From: Gemmata palustris
GTDB lineage: Bacteria; Planctomycetota; Planctomycetia; Gemmatales; Gemmataceae
DNA length: 64,000 nt
Assembly: GCF_017939745.1 (NCBI RefSeq)
Contig: NZ_JAGKQQ010000002.1
Location: forward strand, 841,838 to 905,837
Direction of reading: 5' to 3'
Made by a program: the position numbers and the translations under genes. The notes under the pieces are model-generated. The model made no database searches, was not told the origin of the DNA, and was given only the letters and a program-made list of their open reading frames with translations. Below, piece by piece: positions 55,443 through 63,979 of the stretch. Position 1 is the first letter of the stretch. Each line of letters begins with the position of its first letter.

Positions 55443-55907
55443 ATGCAGCCGCAATTCCCCGAGCCCTACGAGCACGACCACCCGCCCGTGCGCAACGTGA
55501 ACGAGGTCGTCACCGATGGCCTCACGTGGGGCGAGTGGGCCGCCGACCGCGTGGCCGGTGTGGTCGGGTCGTGGTGGTTCATCGGCACCCAGTCGGCGCT
55601 CCTTCTAGTCTGGGGGGCACTGAACGTGGTCGCGTGGCTGGAGCACTGGGACCCGTACCCGTTCATCCTGATGAACTTGTTCCTCTCGCTCCAGGCCGCG
55701 TACACCGCGCCGATGATTATGATGAGCCAGAACCGCGTCGCCACGATGGACCGCGTGCGCGCCCAGAACGATTACGAGATCAACCTGAAGGCCGAGGAAG
55801 AGATCCGCGTGGTGCTGGAGCACCTGGAAGCCCAGAGCGTGCTCCTGCGCCAATTACAGCAAGAAGTGCGCGAGTTGCGGGGGCAGCTCGCGAAGCCCGA
55901 AAAATAG
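55443..55907 (+). CDS. DUF1003 membrane protein
   Basis: 154 residues from ATG 55443. A polar N-terminus (HDHPPVRNVNEVVTDGLTWG) leads to two membrane helices with GSWWFIGTQSALLLVWGALN and PFILMNLFLSLQAAYTAPMI, then MMSQNRVATMDRVRAQNDYE, and a coiled-coil tail (VLLRQLQQEVRELRGQL). All DUF1003 family hallmarks; biochemical role unknown. It converges on the GNAT gene with seven bp between stops. Confidence 0.9.
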   Translation: MQPQFPEPYEHDHPPVRNVNEVVTDGLTWGEWAADRVAGVVGSWWFIGTQSALLLVWGALNVVAWLEHWDPYPFILMNLFLSLQAAYTAPMIMMSQNRVATMDRVRAQNDYEINLKAEEEIRVVLEHLEAQSVLLRQLQQEVRELRGQLAKPEK

Positions 55908-55914
55908 CGCCCGA

Positions 55915-56508
55915 CTACCCCTTCTCGAACGCGGCGAGGCGCGCGAGTAACCCGTCCTTCACGCGCGACCAGTCGGGCGCGGTGATCGAAAACAGCACGC
56001 TGTCGCGGACGCGCCCGCCGTGTGTAATCATGTGCGCGCGCAACACGCCCTCGCGCGTGGCACCAAGCTTGGCGATCGCGGCCTGCGAGCGCGTGTTCCG
56101 GAGGTCGGTAAGGAGCTGCACGCGGTTTAGTCCGAGTGTGTCGAATGCGTGTGCGAGGAGGAGGAACTTGCACTCCGGGTTCACCGCGCTGGCCCACTGA
56201 TCGGGGCGGTACCACGTCCACCCGATCTCGACTCGCTTGTGTTGCGGAACCGGGTCCAGGTAGCTCGTACAGCCGACGAGGTCGCCGGTGGAAAGTAACC
56301 GCACGGCGAACGGCACGCGCTTGCCGGCGTCGCGCAGGGCGAGGGCGTCGTCAAACACCCCATCGAACCCCGCCCCGCTGCCGCACACGGTCATGTGCTC
56401 CCAGATCCGGTCGTCGACGGCCGCGGCACGCAGGCCCGCGCGGTGCTCCTCCGCGAGCGGTTCCAGGCGCACCCATCGCCCCGTAAGAACTGGTGCCCTA
56501 ATCTCCAT
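55915..56508 (-). CDS. GNAT family acetyltransferase, RimJ/RimL-like
   Basis: 197 residues from ATG 56508 with GGAG upstream; ATG 56535 is a second possibility. LTGRWVRLEPLAEEH at the start and RVEIGWTWYRPDQWASAVNP, HAFDTLGLNRVQLLTDLRN and RSQAAIAKLGATREGVLRAH are the typical substrate and acetyl-CoA binding regions (the A motif region being QxxGxG-poor but in place). It acetylates an amino group on a protein or small molecule, unknown which. It follows an unknown gene on the same strand. Confidence 0.87.
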   Translation of the reverse strand: MEIRAPVLTGRWVRLEPLAEEHRAGLRAAAVDDRIWEHMTVCGSGAGFDGVFDDALALRDAGKRVPFAVRLLSTGDLVGCTSYLDPVPQHKRVEIGWTWYRPDQWASAVNPECKFLLLAHAFDTLGLNRVQLLTDLRNTRSQAAIAKLGATREGVLRAHMITHGGRVRDSVLFSITAPDWSRVKDGLLARLAAFEKG

Positions 56509-56527
56509 CGATGGCGCTCCATTAGTT

Positions 56528-56857
56528 TCATCCACGAGCGTGGTGAATCAGATCGCGTTCCGCGTTGTAGCACTCCAAAGAGTAAGGGATGCCCGCCGCG
56601 GCGAGTGGTTCGGTGACGCGCGGTAAATTAGCACGAACGTCCGCGACGGAGCCATGAATCAGCACGTACTCCGGTTCCACCGCAGACCGTTCGATCACCA
56701 GTTCCGCGAACTCGCACGTGATCTCGTAATCGGTCCACGAGCACTTCCGCACGTCCCACCCGGAACGCGCGAACGCCCGCGCCACGAACTCCGGCGACCG
56801 GGACGTGTGCAGCGAACCAAACACGTTCGATTCGTCCGGGAGTGCGGGACCGTCCAC
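56528..56857 (-). CDS. Hypothetical protein coupled to the phytanoyl-dioxygenase-like gene
   Basis: 109 residues from GTG 56857 with GAGGAG four bases upstream, starting one base after the stop of the upstream gene. Short alpha/beta protein: VFGSLHTSRSPEFVARAFAR, SWTDYEITCEFAELVIE, YVLIHGSVADVRANLPRV, and PYSLECYNAERDLI. No family recognised. The tight spacing implies translational coupling with the dioxygenase-like gene. Confidence 0.72.
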   Translation of the reverse strand: MDGPALPDESNVFGSLHTSRSPEFVARAFARSGWDVRKCSWTDYEITCEFAELVIERSAVEPEYVLIHGSVADVRANLPRVTEPLAAAGIPYSLECYNAERDLIHHARG

Positions 56858-56858
56858 G

Positions 56859-57692
56859 TTACTCCTCGTTCGGCCGGGCGCGGTTGTTCCAGTGCGCCGG
56901 AGTTTCACCGCGAACGACCACGCCCTTCTCGTGCCACCCCATGTGCGCGTGAACGTCGCCGGGCGTGTACCGGAGCGTCAGCCCGCAGCGCCGGCGGTCG
57001 CTGGTGTTCGCGTCGGACCCGTGGAGCAACAGGTCGGAGTGGAGCGAGGCTTCGCCGGCCTTCAGTTCCACGAACACCGGGGCGCCGTACTTCTCCACTT
57101 CGGGCACGGTCTGGTTCAGAATGTTGCTCTCGTCCGTTTCGCTCAACTGGTACGTGAGGTGGCCCAATCCCTGTGTTCCCGAGATGTACTTCATGCAGGC
57201 GTTCCCGCGGTCCGCGTCGTCAATGGCGAGCCACACCGTGACGGCTTTGCTCGGCGTGAGCGGCCAGTAGCTCGCGTCCTGGTGCCAGCTCACCGTTTTG
57301 CCGTCCCGGGGCATTTTGCAGAAGAAGTGCGAGCCCCACGCGACCACACTCTCACCGAGCAGGTCCGACACGATCGCGACGATCCGCGGGTTCGTGAGCA
57401 CGTCCCACACCCGCCCGTGGCGCAGGTGCGCCGAGCTGATCGAGTAACTGTCCTTGCCTTCCGACACGTACTTCGCGAGCAGGTTATCGAAGTACGTTCG
57501 CAGCTCCGCGACTTCGCTTTCGGTGAAGATGCGCAGTGGCAGGATGTAGCCGGCACGGTTGAAGTGGTCGATCTGTTCGCGCGTGAGAACTTTGGGGTTC
57601 GTGTTGGTACACGGGTGGAACGACAAATCGCGCTCGACCTGCTGTAAATCGTCCTGCCCGGGAATCGTCTGAAACGTGTTCGGTGAGTTCAT
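56859..57692 (-). CDS. Phytanoyl-CoA dioxygenase-like Fe(II)/2-oxoglutarate enzyme
   Basis: 277 residues from ATG 57692 (MNSPNTFQTIPGQDDL). Iron ligands of the double-stranded beta-helix are visible: HxD as H137 and D139 in TVSWHQDASYWPLTPSK, and H224 in HSDLLLHGSDANTSDRR, with an Arg shortly after for 2-oxoglutarate. REQIDHFNRAGYILPLRIF and SDLLGESVVAWGSHFFCKMP are also family-like. It likely hydroxylates a small molecule or secondary metabolite; substrate unknown. It is coupled to the 56857 gene and near GNAT, so a small tailoring operon is possible. Confidence 0.88.
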   Translation of the reverse strand: MNSPNTFQTIPGQDDLQQVERDLSFHPCTNTNPKVLTREQIDHFNRAGYILPLRIFTESEVAELRTYFDNLLAKYVSEGKDSYSISSAHLRHGRVWDVLTNPRIVAIVSDLLGESVVAWGSHFFCKMPRDGKTVSWHQDASYWPLTPSKAVTVWLAIDDADRGNACMKYISGTQGLGHLTYQLSETDESNILNQTVPEVEKYGAPVFVELKAGEASLHSDLLLHGSDANTSDRRRCGLTLRYTPGDVHAHMGWHEKGVVVRGETPAHWNNRARPNEE

Positions 57693-57854
57693 CGCGCGGC
57701 TCGGTGAGGAGAGATGCGGGGATTTTACTCTCCCGCGCGCGTCGCGTCTCGTGGGTACCGTCACACGATGTGAAGTGGTGTGTGCGGGTGCAGATGTGGG
57801 GTGGTGGGCCGTCGCCGTAGAGCCGGCTCGACCCACCCGACCGACCGCGGTGTG

Positions 57855-58430
57855 CTACTTGCCTTCCTTCGAGCGGCGGAGGTACTTGCCGTCTTCGGTC
57901 TGCACCTCGATCAGCTCGCCCTGCGTGATGAACGACGGCACCTGGATCACCAGGCCCGTTTCCAGCGTGGCCGCTTTCGTCTGCGCGGCGGCGGTCGCGC
58001 CCTTGATGCCCGGCTCCGTCTCGATCACCTTCAGCGTCACCGTCTGCGGCAGTTCCATCGACAGCGCCTTGCTGTCGTAGAACGTGATCTTCACGTCGTC
58101 GTTCTCGCGCAGGTACTTCATCATGTCGCCGACCATGTCGCCCGACAGCGTGACCGGCTCGAACGTCTCCTTGTCGACGAACACGAAGTCCTCGCCGTCC
58201 TTGTAGGAGTACGAGTAGTCCTTGGTGTCGAGGTACACCACGTCGACCTTGTCGTCCGGGTGGACGCGCTCGTCGGTGATCGACCCCGTGGTCATGTTCT
58301 TGAGCTTGAGGTACAGAATCGCGCGCCAGTTCCCGGGCGTGTTCAGGTCGCGGTCCAGGCAGTAAAAGAGGGTGCCGCCCATGTTCAGCACCATGCCCCG
58401 CCGGATGTCGATCATCTTCGTAGACGCCAC
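57855..58430 (-). CDS. efp: Translation elongation factor P with Asn at position 34
   Basis: 191 residues from GTG 58430, supported by GGAGG six bases upstream; ATG 58415 is the alternative. Three-domain EF-P: DIRRGMVLNMGGTLFYCLD, then MTTGSITDERVHPDDKVD, VFVDKETFEPVTLSGDMV, MELPQTVTLKVIETEPGIKG and LETGLVIQVPSFITQGELIE. The domain I tip reads NTPGNWRAI, so where characterised EF-Ps have Lys34 (or Arg32) for modification this protein has N34 and W35. It binds stalled ribosomes between P and E sites at polyproline. The neighbouring genes are not translation genes. Confidence 0.93.
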   Translation of the reverse strand: MASTKMIDIRRGMVLNMGGTLFYCLDRDLNTPGNWRAILYLKLKNMTTGSITDERVHPDDKVDVVYLDTKDYSYSYKDGEDFVFVDKETFEPVTLSGDMVGDMMKYLRENDDVKITFYDSKALSMELPQTVTLKVIETEPGIKGATAAAQTKAATLETGLVIQVPSFITQGELIEVQTEDGKYLRRSKEGK

Positions 58431-58696
58431 TGGAAACCTCCAGTTAAGGGACTCCACTTCCTTATGGACGGTCCCGGTGTGTGAAACGCTCAACCGTCGT
58501 TCTAGCAGACTCGCGCCGGGCGGAGAAGGGGAGCGCCGGCCCCGGGTCCGGTGTTTCGTGACGGCGAAATGCCCCCGGCCGCTCGCGCGCTGAACGCGCC
58601 GGGAGCGAAACGCCGAACGCGGACCTTTCAGGGGCTGACTCCGCACACCCGCCGGCTTACACTGCCGTAACCAACCGACACCCCGGAGGTGCTCCC

Positions 58697-60715
58697 ATGT
58701 TCGCGCTGCCACGCGCCCTCACCGCTGCCCTGTTCGCAGCGGCCACCGTTAGCCTCGCCATGCTGCCGGCGAGCGCGTCCCGTGCCGATGGCCCCAAAGA
58801 CAACATCGCCGACAGCGTGCGGCCGGTCCCGCCGGTCGGGAACGCCATCCCCGATGCCGACGCGGACGAGATCAAAAAGGGACTGGCCGAACTCCAGCAG
58901 CTCATCAAGGACATCGGGAAGCACGACCTGCTGCCGGACGTGCAGGTGTACGAGAAGGCGGTGCGGTGGGCGCTCGAGTACAAGGAGATTTACGACGGCA
59001 AGGGCGCGAAGCCGGCAACGAACGTGAAGAAGGCGCTCGCGGCGGGCCTCGAGCGCGCGAAACAACTCAAGAGCGGCCAGGCGCCGTGGGCGACGCAGAC
59101 CGGGAGCGTGCTCCGCGCGTACACATCGAAGATCGATGGGAGCGCGCAACCGTACTGGCTCATCGTCCCGAAGGACTACGACTTCACCGCGAAGACCAAG
59201 CACCGGCTCGATTTCTGGTGGCACGGCCGGTTCGAGAACGTCGTCGAAGCGGGGTTCATGGCCGGTTCGCCCGGCACGGGCGGCATCATCCCGGCCCCCG
59301 GTGCCCTCATCCTTCACCCGTTCGGGCGCTTCAGCAACGCGAACAAGTTTGCGGGGGAGATCGATACTTTCGAGTGCCTGGAACACGCCAAAAAGCACTA
59401 CCGCATCGACGATTCGCGGCTGGTGGCGCGCGGGTTCAGCATGGGCGGGGCCGCGTGCTGGCAGTACGCGGTTCACTACCCGACGCTATGGGCCGCGAAC
59501 GCGCCCGGCGCGGGCTTCAGCGAAACGCCGGAGTTCCTCAAAGTGTTCCAGCAGGAGAAGCTCGAACCGACGTGGTACGAGCAGAAGCTGTGGCACATGT
59601 ACAACGCCACCGATACCGCGGTGAACATCTTCAACCTGCCGACGGTTGCGTACAGCGGCGAAGTCGACTCGCAGAAGCAAGCGGCCGACGTGATGGCGCG
59701 GGAGATGAAGAAGGTGGGCCTGGAACTCACGCACGTCATCGGCCCGAAGACCGGCCACAGCTACGAAAAAGGCGCCAAGGCCGAGGTCAACAAGCAGATC
59801 GATGCGTTCGTGGAAAAGGGCAAACCCGCTGTGCCGAAGGAGATCAAGTTCACCACATACACCCTCCGGTACAACCAGTGTGGGTGGGTCGAAATCACCG
59901 GATTGGAAAAGCACTGGTCCGAAGCCAACGTAACGGGCAAGACCGCGGAAGGTACCTACGAGCTGACCACGAGCGGCGTCACCGCGTTCAACATCACGAC
60001 CCACGAGCGCGACATCGTGGTGAAGATCGACGGCAAAACGATCCTGACCGAAAAAGGCATCCTGACCGACAAGCCGCGGGTCAAACAGTTCGTCAAAGTC
60101 GTCGGGCGCTGGGCCGTGCCGGGCAACCTGCCCGACGAGTTGAAGAAAGTCTCCGGCCTCCAGGGGCCGATCGACGACGCATTCATGGACTCGTTCGTGA
60201 TGGTCAAGCCCACCGGGAAAGCAGCGAACGAAAAGGTCGGCGCGTGGGCGGCGAAGGAAATGAAGCACGCGGTCGAGCACTGGCAGAAGCAGTTCCGCGG
60301 CGACGCGCCGGTGAAGAGCGACACCGAGATCAAGGACGCCGACATCGCGAACAGCAACCTCGTCCTGTGGGGCGACCCGTCGAGCAACGCGGTGCTCGCG
60401 AAGATCGCGGACAAGTTGCCCATCAAGTGGACCGATAAGGGCGTGGTGGTCGGCAAGGACACTTACGACGCCGGCACCCACGTCCCGGTGCTGATCTACC
60501 CGAACCCACTGAACCCGAAGAAGTACGTCGTCCTCAACAGCGGGTTCACGTTCCGCGAGTACGACTACCTCAACAACGCCCGCCAGGTGTCGAAGCTCCC
60601 GGACTACGCGGTGATCGACGTCACCACCCCGCCGAACTCGCGCTACCCGGGTAAGGTCGCACGCGCCGGGTTCTTCGGCGAGAAGTGGGAACTGCTCGAA
60701 AACGACGGGAAGTAA
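58697..60715 (+). CDS. Exported alpha/beta hydrolase-like protein with a beta-rich C-terminus
   Basis: 672 residues from ATG 58697 with GGAGGTG upstream. Signal peptide MFALPRALTAALFAAATVSL. A helical region (to about residue 120) leads to an esterase/prolyl-oligopeptidase-like domain with RLDFWWHGRFENVVEAGF, the elbow LVARGFSMGGAACWQYAVHY (GFSMGG) and VIGPKTGHSYEKGA, which may hold the histidine. The remaining 270 residues are beta-rich with VTAFNITTHERDIVVKIDG and NPKKYVVLNSGFTFREYDYL. Likely periplasmic; substrate unknown. Divergent from efp. Confidence 0.78.
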   Translation: MFALPRALTAALFAAATVSLAMLPASASRADGPKDNIADSVRPVPPVGNAIPDADADEIKKGLAELQQLIKDIGKHDLLPDVQVYEKAVRWALEYKEIYDGKGAKPATNVKKALAAGLERAKQLKSGQAPWATQTGSVLRAYTSKIDGSAQPYWLIVPKDYDFTAKTKHRLDFWWHGRFENVVEAGFMAGSPGTGGIIPAPGALILHPFGRFSNANKFAGEIDTFECLEHAKKHYRIDDSRLVARGFSMGGAACWQYAVHYPTLWAANAPGAGFSETPEFLKVFQQEKLEPTWYEQKLWHMYNATDTAVNIFNLPTVAYSGEVDSQKQAADVMAREMKKVGLELTHVIGPKTGHSYEKGAKAEVNKQIDAFVEKGKPAVPKEIKFTTYTLRYNQCGWVEITGLEKHWSEANVTGKTAEGTYELTTSGVTAFNITTHERDIVVKIDGKTILTEKGILTDKPRVKQFVKVVGRWAVPGNLPDELKKVSGLQGPIDDAFMDSFVMVKPTGKAANEKVGAWAAKEMKHAVEHWQKQFRGDAPVKSDTEIKDADIANSNLVLWGDPSSNAVLAKIADKLPIKWTDKGVVVGKDTYDAGTHVPVLIYPNPLNPKKYVVLNSGFTFREYDYLNNARQVSKLPDYAVIDVTTPPNSRYPGKVARAGFFGEKWELLENDGK

Positions 60716-60776
60716 CCGCTTAGCCCGTCGAAGAGAAGGACCGGGGGCAAACGCACGAACCGTCACTGTCTCGATC

Positions 60777-60872
60777 TTCTCCCCCTTCCTTTTTAGGGAA
60801 GGGGGGTGGGGGGTTAGGTTCTTCATCTAACCCCTCCCCAACCCCTCCCCTAAACGGAGAGGGGCTTAAAAC
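60777..60872. repeat. Composite repeat, family F
   Basis: It contains TCCCCCTTCCTTTTTAGGGA with GGTTAGGTTCTTC, then AACCCCTCCCCAACCCCTCC and ACGGAGAGGGGCTTAAAAC. These are the blocks of 34133-34300 in another order. It sits between the hydrolase gene and the PafA-like gene on the plus strand and can fold into hairpins. Confidence 0.78.
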
Positions 60873-60940
60873 AGCCGATGGCGTTCTCCCCTTCTCTTCG
60901 AGTGACGGGGATAGGTTCTTCGCTTTCGCCCGGAGTTCAC

Positions 60941-62752
60941 ATGCCGCGTATCTCGGTCATTCTTGGTGCTTTGCTCGTGTTCGCGACCGTCGCGGGGGTC
61001 GGCGGGTACTTCCTGCTGCGCCCGCCCGAACCCAAGCGCCAAGCGCGCCCCGAACCCGCACCGGTCGATCCCGGCACGCAGCCCGGCGGCGATCCCGGGG
61101 CCGCGACCGAGCGCCCCAAACTCGTCGTGCTCGTCGTGTTCGACCAGATGCGCGGCGACTACATCTCGCGCTGGGCCGAGCTCTACGGCCCCGGCGGATT
61201 CGAGCGCATCAAAAAGGACGGGATGTGGTTCAGTGAGTGCCACATCCCCTACTCCTGCACGTCCACCGGCCCCGGGCACGCCTCGCTCTCGACGGGCGCG
61301 CCGCCGAGCGTTCACGGGATCATCGAGAACGAGTGGTTCGATCGTAAAACCGGCACGCAAATGTACTGCTGCCAGCCGAAGCGCGTGTACGGCCTCGTTC
61401 CGCCGGTGCCCGAGAACCTGGGCAAGCCCGGGCGCGGGGCGGCCACCGGCTACTCGCCCGAGCGCCTGCTCGCACAAACGGTGGCCGACTCGCTCAACGA
61501 GACCACGAAGGGCAAGGGGCGCGTGTTCTCGCTCTCCATCAAGGACCGCACCGCGGTGCTGATGGGCGGTCAGAAGCCGACCGGCGCGTACTGCTTCGAC
61601 ACGCGCGACGGCCAGTTCCACACCGGCGCGTTCTACCGCGACGCCCCGCACCCGTGGGTCACCGAGTTCAATGCCGCGAAGCCCGCCGATGCGTGGTTCG
61701 AGCAGAAGTGGGACCGGCTGCGGCCCGATCTCGACTACGCGAAGTTCAGCGGCCCGGACGACGCTCTGGGTGAGGGGGCCGGCTACAACGGCCAGGGGCT
61801 CACGTTCCCGCACCCGTTTAAGGGCAAGCTCTCAGCGCCCGCGAAGCCCTACTACTCCGCCCTGGAGTGCTCGCCCGCCGGCAACGAGATGCTGTTCGGC
61901 CTGGTGAAAAAGGCCGTCACCGCGGAGAAACTCGGGCGCGGGGCGGTGCCCGATCTGCTGTGCGTCAGTTTCTCCTCGAACGACATCATCGGGCACCAGT
62001 ACGGCCCGGACTCGCAGGAGGTGATGGACGTGACGCTGCGGGCCGACAAACTCGTCGGCGAGTTCCTCGCCTTCCTCGACGCAGAAGTTGGTAAAGGGAA
62101 GTACACGGTGGTCGTCACGGCCGACCACGGCGTGTGCCCGCTCCCGGAACTCCCGTCCACGAAGGCCAAGTACCCGGCCGCGCAGCGCGCGACGACCGAG
62201 GAGTTGGCCGCCGGGCTCGAATCGGCACTCACCGAGATGTACGGCAAGTCCGACGTCAAGACGAAGTGGCTCGAGGTCTTCGACGACGACGTGTGGCCGT
62301 GGCTCTACTTGAATTACAAGACCATCGAAGCCCGGAAACTGAAGATCGAGGACGTCGCCGAGCGCGCACGCGACTTCGCAGCCGGGCGCGGGTACGTTGA
62401 GACGGCGTTCACGCGCAAGGAGCTCGAAGACGGGAAGTTCCCGCCGGAGCAACCGTTCAAGAAGCCCGTTGTGCTCGCGTACCACCCGGACCGGTGCGGC
62501 GACGTCATCATCATTCCCAAGGCCGGTGTACAGATCTCGAAGTACACGACCGGAACGGGCCACGGCAGCCCGCACCCCTACGACGCACACATCCCGTTCC
62601 TGGTGTACGGGGCGGGCGTTCCCCCACTCGGCAAGCGCGCGGAGAAGGTGTCGTCGCTATCAGTCGCGCCGACGCTCGCGTGGGCGCTGGGCGTTCCCGC
62701 CCCGAAGCACGCGGCCGTACTGCCCCCCGAAGCGCTCCCGGCGAAGAAGTGA
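60941..62752 (+). CDS. PafA-like alkaline phosphatase/phosphodiesterase superfamily protein
   Basis: 603 residues from ATG 60941 with GGAG upstream. An N-terminal signal anchor (MPRISVILGALLVFATVAGV) and Pro-rich linker are followed by the NPP-type fold: D68 in LVVLVVFDQMRGDYI, the nucleophile region CTSTGPGHASLSTGAPPS with T109 in the position of the catalytic Thr, VHGIIENEWFDR, SSNDIIGHQYGPDSQEV, TVVVTADHGVCPLPE and TGTGHGSPHPYDAHIPFLVY with the remaining metal ligands. It acts in the periplasm on phosphate monoesters by family resemblance to PafA, which is known to supply phosphate. Confidence 0.88.
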   Translation: MPRISVILGALLVFATVAGVGGYFLLRPPEPKRQARPEPAPVDPGTQPGGDPGAATERPKLVVLVVFDQMRGDYISRWAELYGPGGFERIKKDGMWFSECHIPYSCTSTGPGHASLSTGAPPSVHGIIENEWFDRKTGTQMYCCQPKRVYGLVPPVPENLGKPGRGAATGYSPERLLAQTVADSLNETTKGKGRVFSLSIKDRTAVLMGGQKPTGAYCFDTRDGQFHTGAFYRDAPHPWVTEFNAAKPADAWFEQKWDRLRPDLDYAKFSGPDDALGEGAGYNGQGLTFPHPFKGKLSAPAKPYYSALECSPAGNEMLFGLVKKAVTAEKLGRGAVPDLLCVSFSSNDIIGHQYGPDSQEVMDVTLRADKLVGEFLAFLDAEVGKGKYTVVVTADHGVCPLPELPSTKAKYPAAQRATTEELAAGLESALTEMYGKSDVKTKWLEVFDDDVWPWLYLNYKTIEARKLKIEDVAERARDFAAGRGYVETAFTRKELEDGKFPPEQPFKKPVVLAYHPDRCGDVIIIPKAGVQISKYTTGTGHGSPHPYDAHIPFLVYGAGVPPLGKRAEKVSSLSVAPTLAWALGVPAPKHAAVLPPEALPAKK

Positions 62753-62852
62753 TGATGGGGCCGGGAGTGCAATCCGCTCGCAGAAGTGTGGTCCACGAGC
62801 GGTTGACTCCACGAGCCAAGACGCCAATCGCACAGCCAAGCAACGCGCATAG

Positions 62853-62952
62853 AAGTGTAGTCCGCTCGCTCCGCGAGCGGTTGGCTCCACAAGTCGGGGC
62901 ACCTACCACACGGTTCCAGGCCAAGCCCCACTCGCGAGCGGGCGGACTACAT
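62853..62952. repeat. Family D palindromes
   Basis: A full CCGCTCGCTCCGCGAGCGG hairpin unit at 62853-62884 and a partial inverted unit (CTCGCGAGCGGGCGGACTAC) at 62930-62950. Further weaker pieces lie around 62767-62815. They are spread between the PafA-like gene and the DUF3467 terminator. Confidence 0.75.
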
Positions 62953-62957
62953 TCTGC

Positions 62958-63014
62958 AACGTGAAAAGGCGGCGGCCCGGACTCAGTGAGCCCGGGCCGC
63001 GGCCTTTTCACGTT
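62958..63014 (-). terminator. Hairpin terminator for the DUF3467 gene
   Basis: AACGTGAAAAGGC at 62958 and GCCTTTTCACGTT to 63014 form a 23-bp stem with one mismatch, including GGCCCGG/CCGGGCC, around an 11-base loop. It begins 15 bp past the stop of the minus-strand gene at 63029, and the T-run on the minus strand completes it. Confidence 0.85.
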
Positions 63015-63028
63015 CACGAGCGCTCGAA

Positions 63029-63379
63029 TCACATCCCGTTCGGGCGCTGTTGCTGTGGCACGCGGAGCCGGCGGTTCGGGTCGAGTTCGACCACGCCGAA
63101 CATCTGCTCGTGCTGGGCCACTGCCCGCTTCAGCAAGTCGGCCAGGCGCTTCGCGGTCACGAAGTTCATGATGACCCGGTGGGTCAGCGTGATCGGGTCG
63201 GGACCGGCCGGCGTCACCACCTGGGAGAACGTGCCCAGTTCCAGGTACACCTCGTCCGCGTTCAAGTGGGCCTGAACGAAGTTCGCGTACACCGTTTCCC
63301 GGTTCGTCACGTCCACCGGGATCTGCACCTGTTGCTGCTGCGCGTTTTGTGCGGGTGCCGGCTTCACTTCCTCGGACAT
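63029..63379 (-). CDS. DUF3467 domain protein
   Basis: 116 residues from ATG 63379 with GAGGAG nine bases upstream. A Gln-rich N-terminus (APAQNAQQQQVQIPVDVTN) is followed by the DUF3467 core: YANFVQAHLNADEVYLELGT, TLTHRVIMNFVTAKRLADLL, AVAQHEQMFGVVELDPNRRL. The domain resembles single-domain proteins of unknown function common in Planctomycetota. The tail is RVPQQQRPNGM. A strong terminator follows. Cytosolic by composition. Confidence 0.88.
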   Translation of the reverse strand: MSEEVKPAPAQNAQQQQVQIPVDVTNRETVYANFVQAHLNADEVYLELGTFSQVVTPAGPDPITLTHRVIMNFVTAKRLADLLKRAVAQHEQMFGVVELDPNRRLRVPQQQRPNGM

Positions 63380-63726
63380 TTTGGCGACTCCTCGAGAGGT
63401 TGGTGTGCGCTCCGCGCCGCCGTCACGTGCAATCGCGGATTGGCACAGTATAGGACAAACCGACCACTCGTGTATACCGACGAAAAACGCCGCGATAATC
63501 GGGGGCGCGATAATTCGGCGCGCGAGTGGATTGATACCTGACGAGCGCGGAATGTGACAGGCGATTAGCGTTCGCAGCCCCACGTCTTTCCGCCCCTCCG
63601 CGCACGTGCGGACCGGCACCACGGCAGTGGTCGAGGGGTCCGTGTCGTCGCACCCGGCGTCCTAAAGCGCGTCGGCGCGGATCGGCATTGCGCCGAACTC
63701 GCGAGACTCGCACATCGCCAGCGCGA
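63380..63726. other. Intergenic region without a recognisable gene
   Basis: It includes the likely promoter of the DUF3467 gene: TATACT on the minus strand at 63452-63447, 68 bp upstream of the ATG, without a clear -35. The rest up to the transposase remnant has no gene. Confidence 0.4.
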
Positions 63727-63979
63727 CTACTGTGGAAGTGTGCCAAGCGGGAGCGCACAGTAGCGCGAAACGGGTTGCCGATGATGTCTCGCTGGAACTG
63801 ATCTTCCCCAAGAAAAATGGAACCGAAGTAAACGGTGGGTCTGTTCGTGCGCCCGTTCGTACTCGACCGGGGATAAGAACCCCAGCGATAAGTGTCGGTT
63901 GTTGTTGTAGAGCGCCTCGGCGTAGTCAAAGATGCTCGCCCACCCGCGCACGTGCGGATGATCCTCGTCGTGGACCGGC
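63727..63979 (-). pseudogene. C-terminal remnant of an IS3-family transposase
   Basis: On the minus strand, about 80 codons from an in-frame TAG near 63980 read through SIFDYAEALYNNNRHLSLGF and LSPVEYERAHEQT, the typical end of IS3 OrfB integrase-core proteins (FDYIE-YN-R-HS-LGYLSP). The catalytic DDE part is absent, with an in-frame stop directly upstream, and the last bases run to the window edge. It is probably a broken insertion element; the right part lies beyond the window, or is lost. Confidence 0.7.

Noticed and set aside
59486..60826. A 446-codon minus-strand frame opposite the exported hydrolase gene
   Set aside because: Shadow of the plus-strand gene; no start signal or family features.
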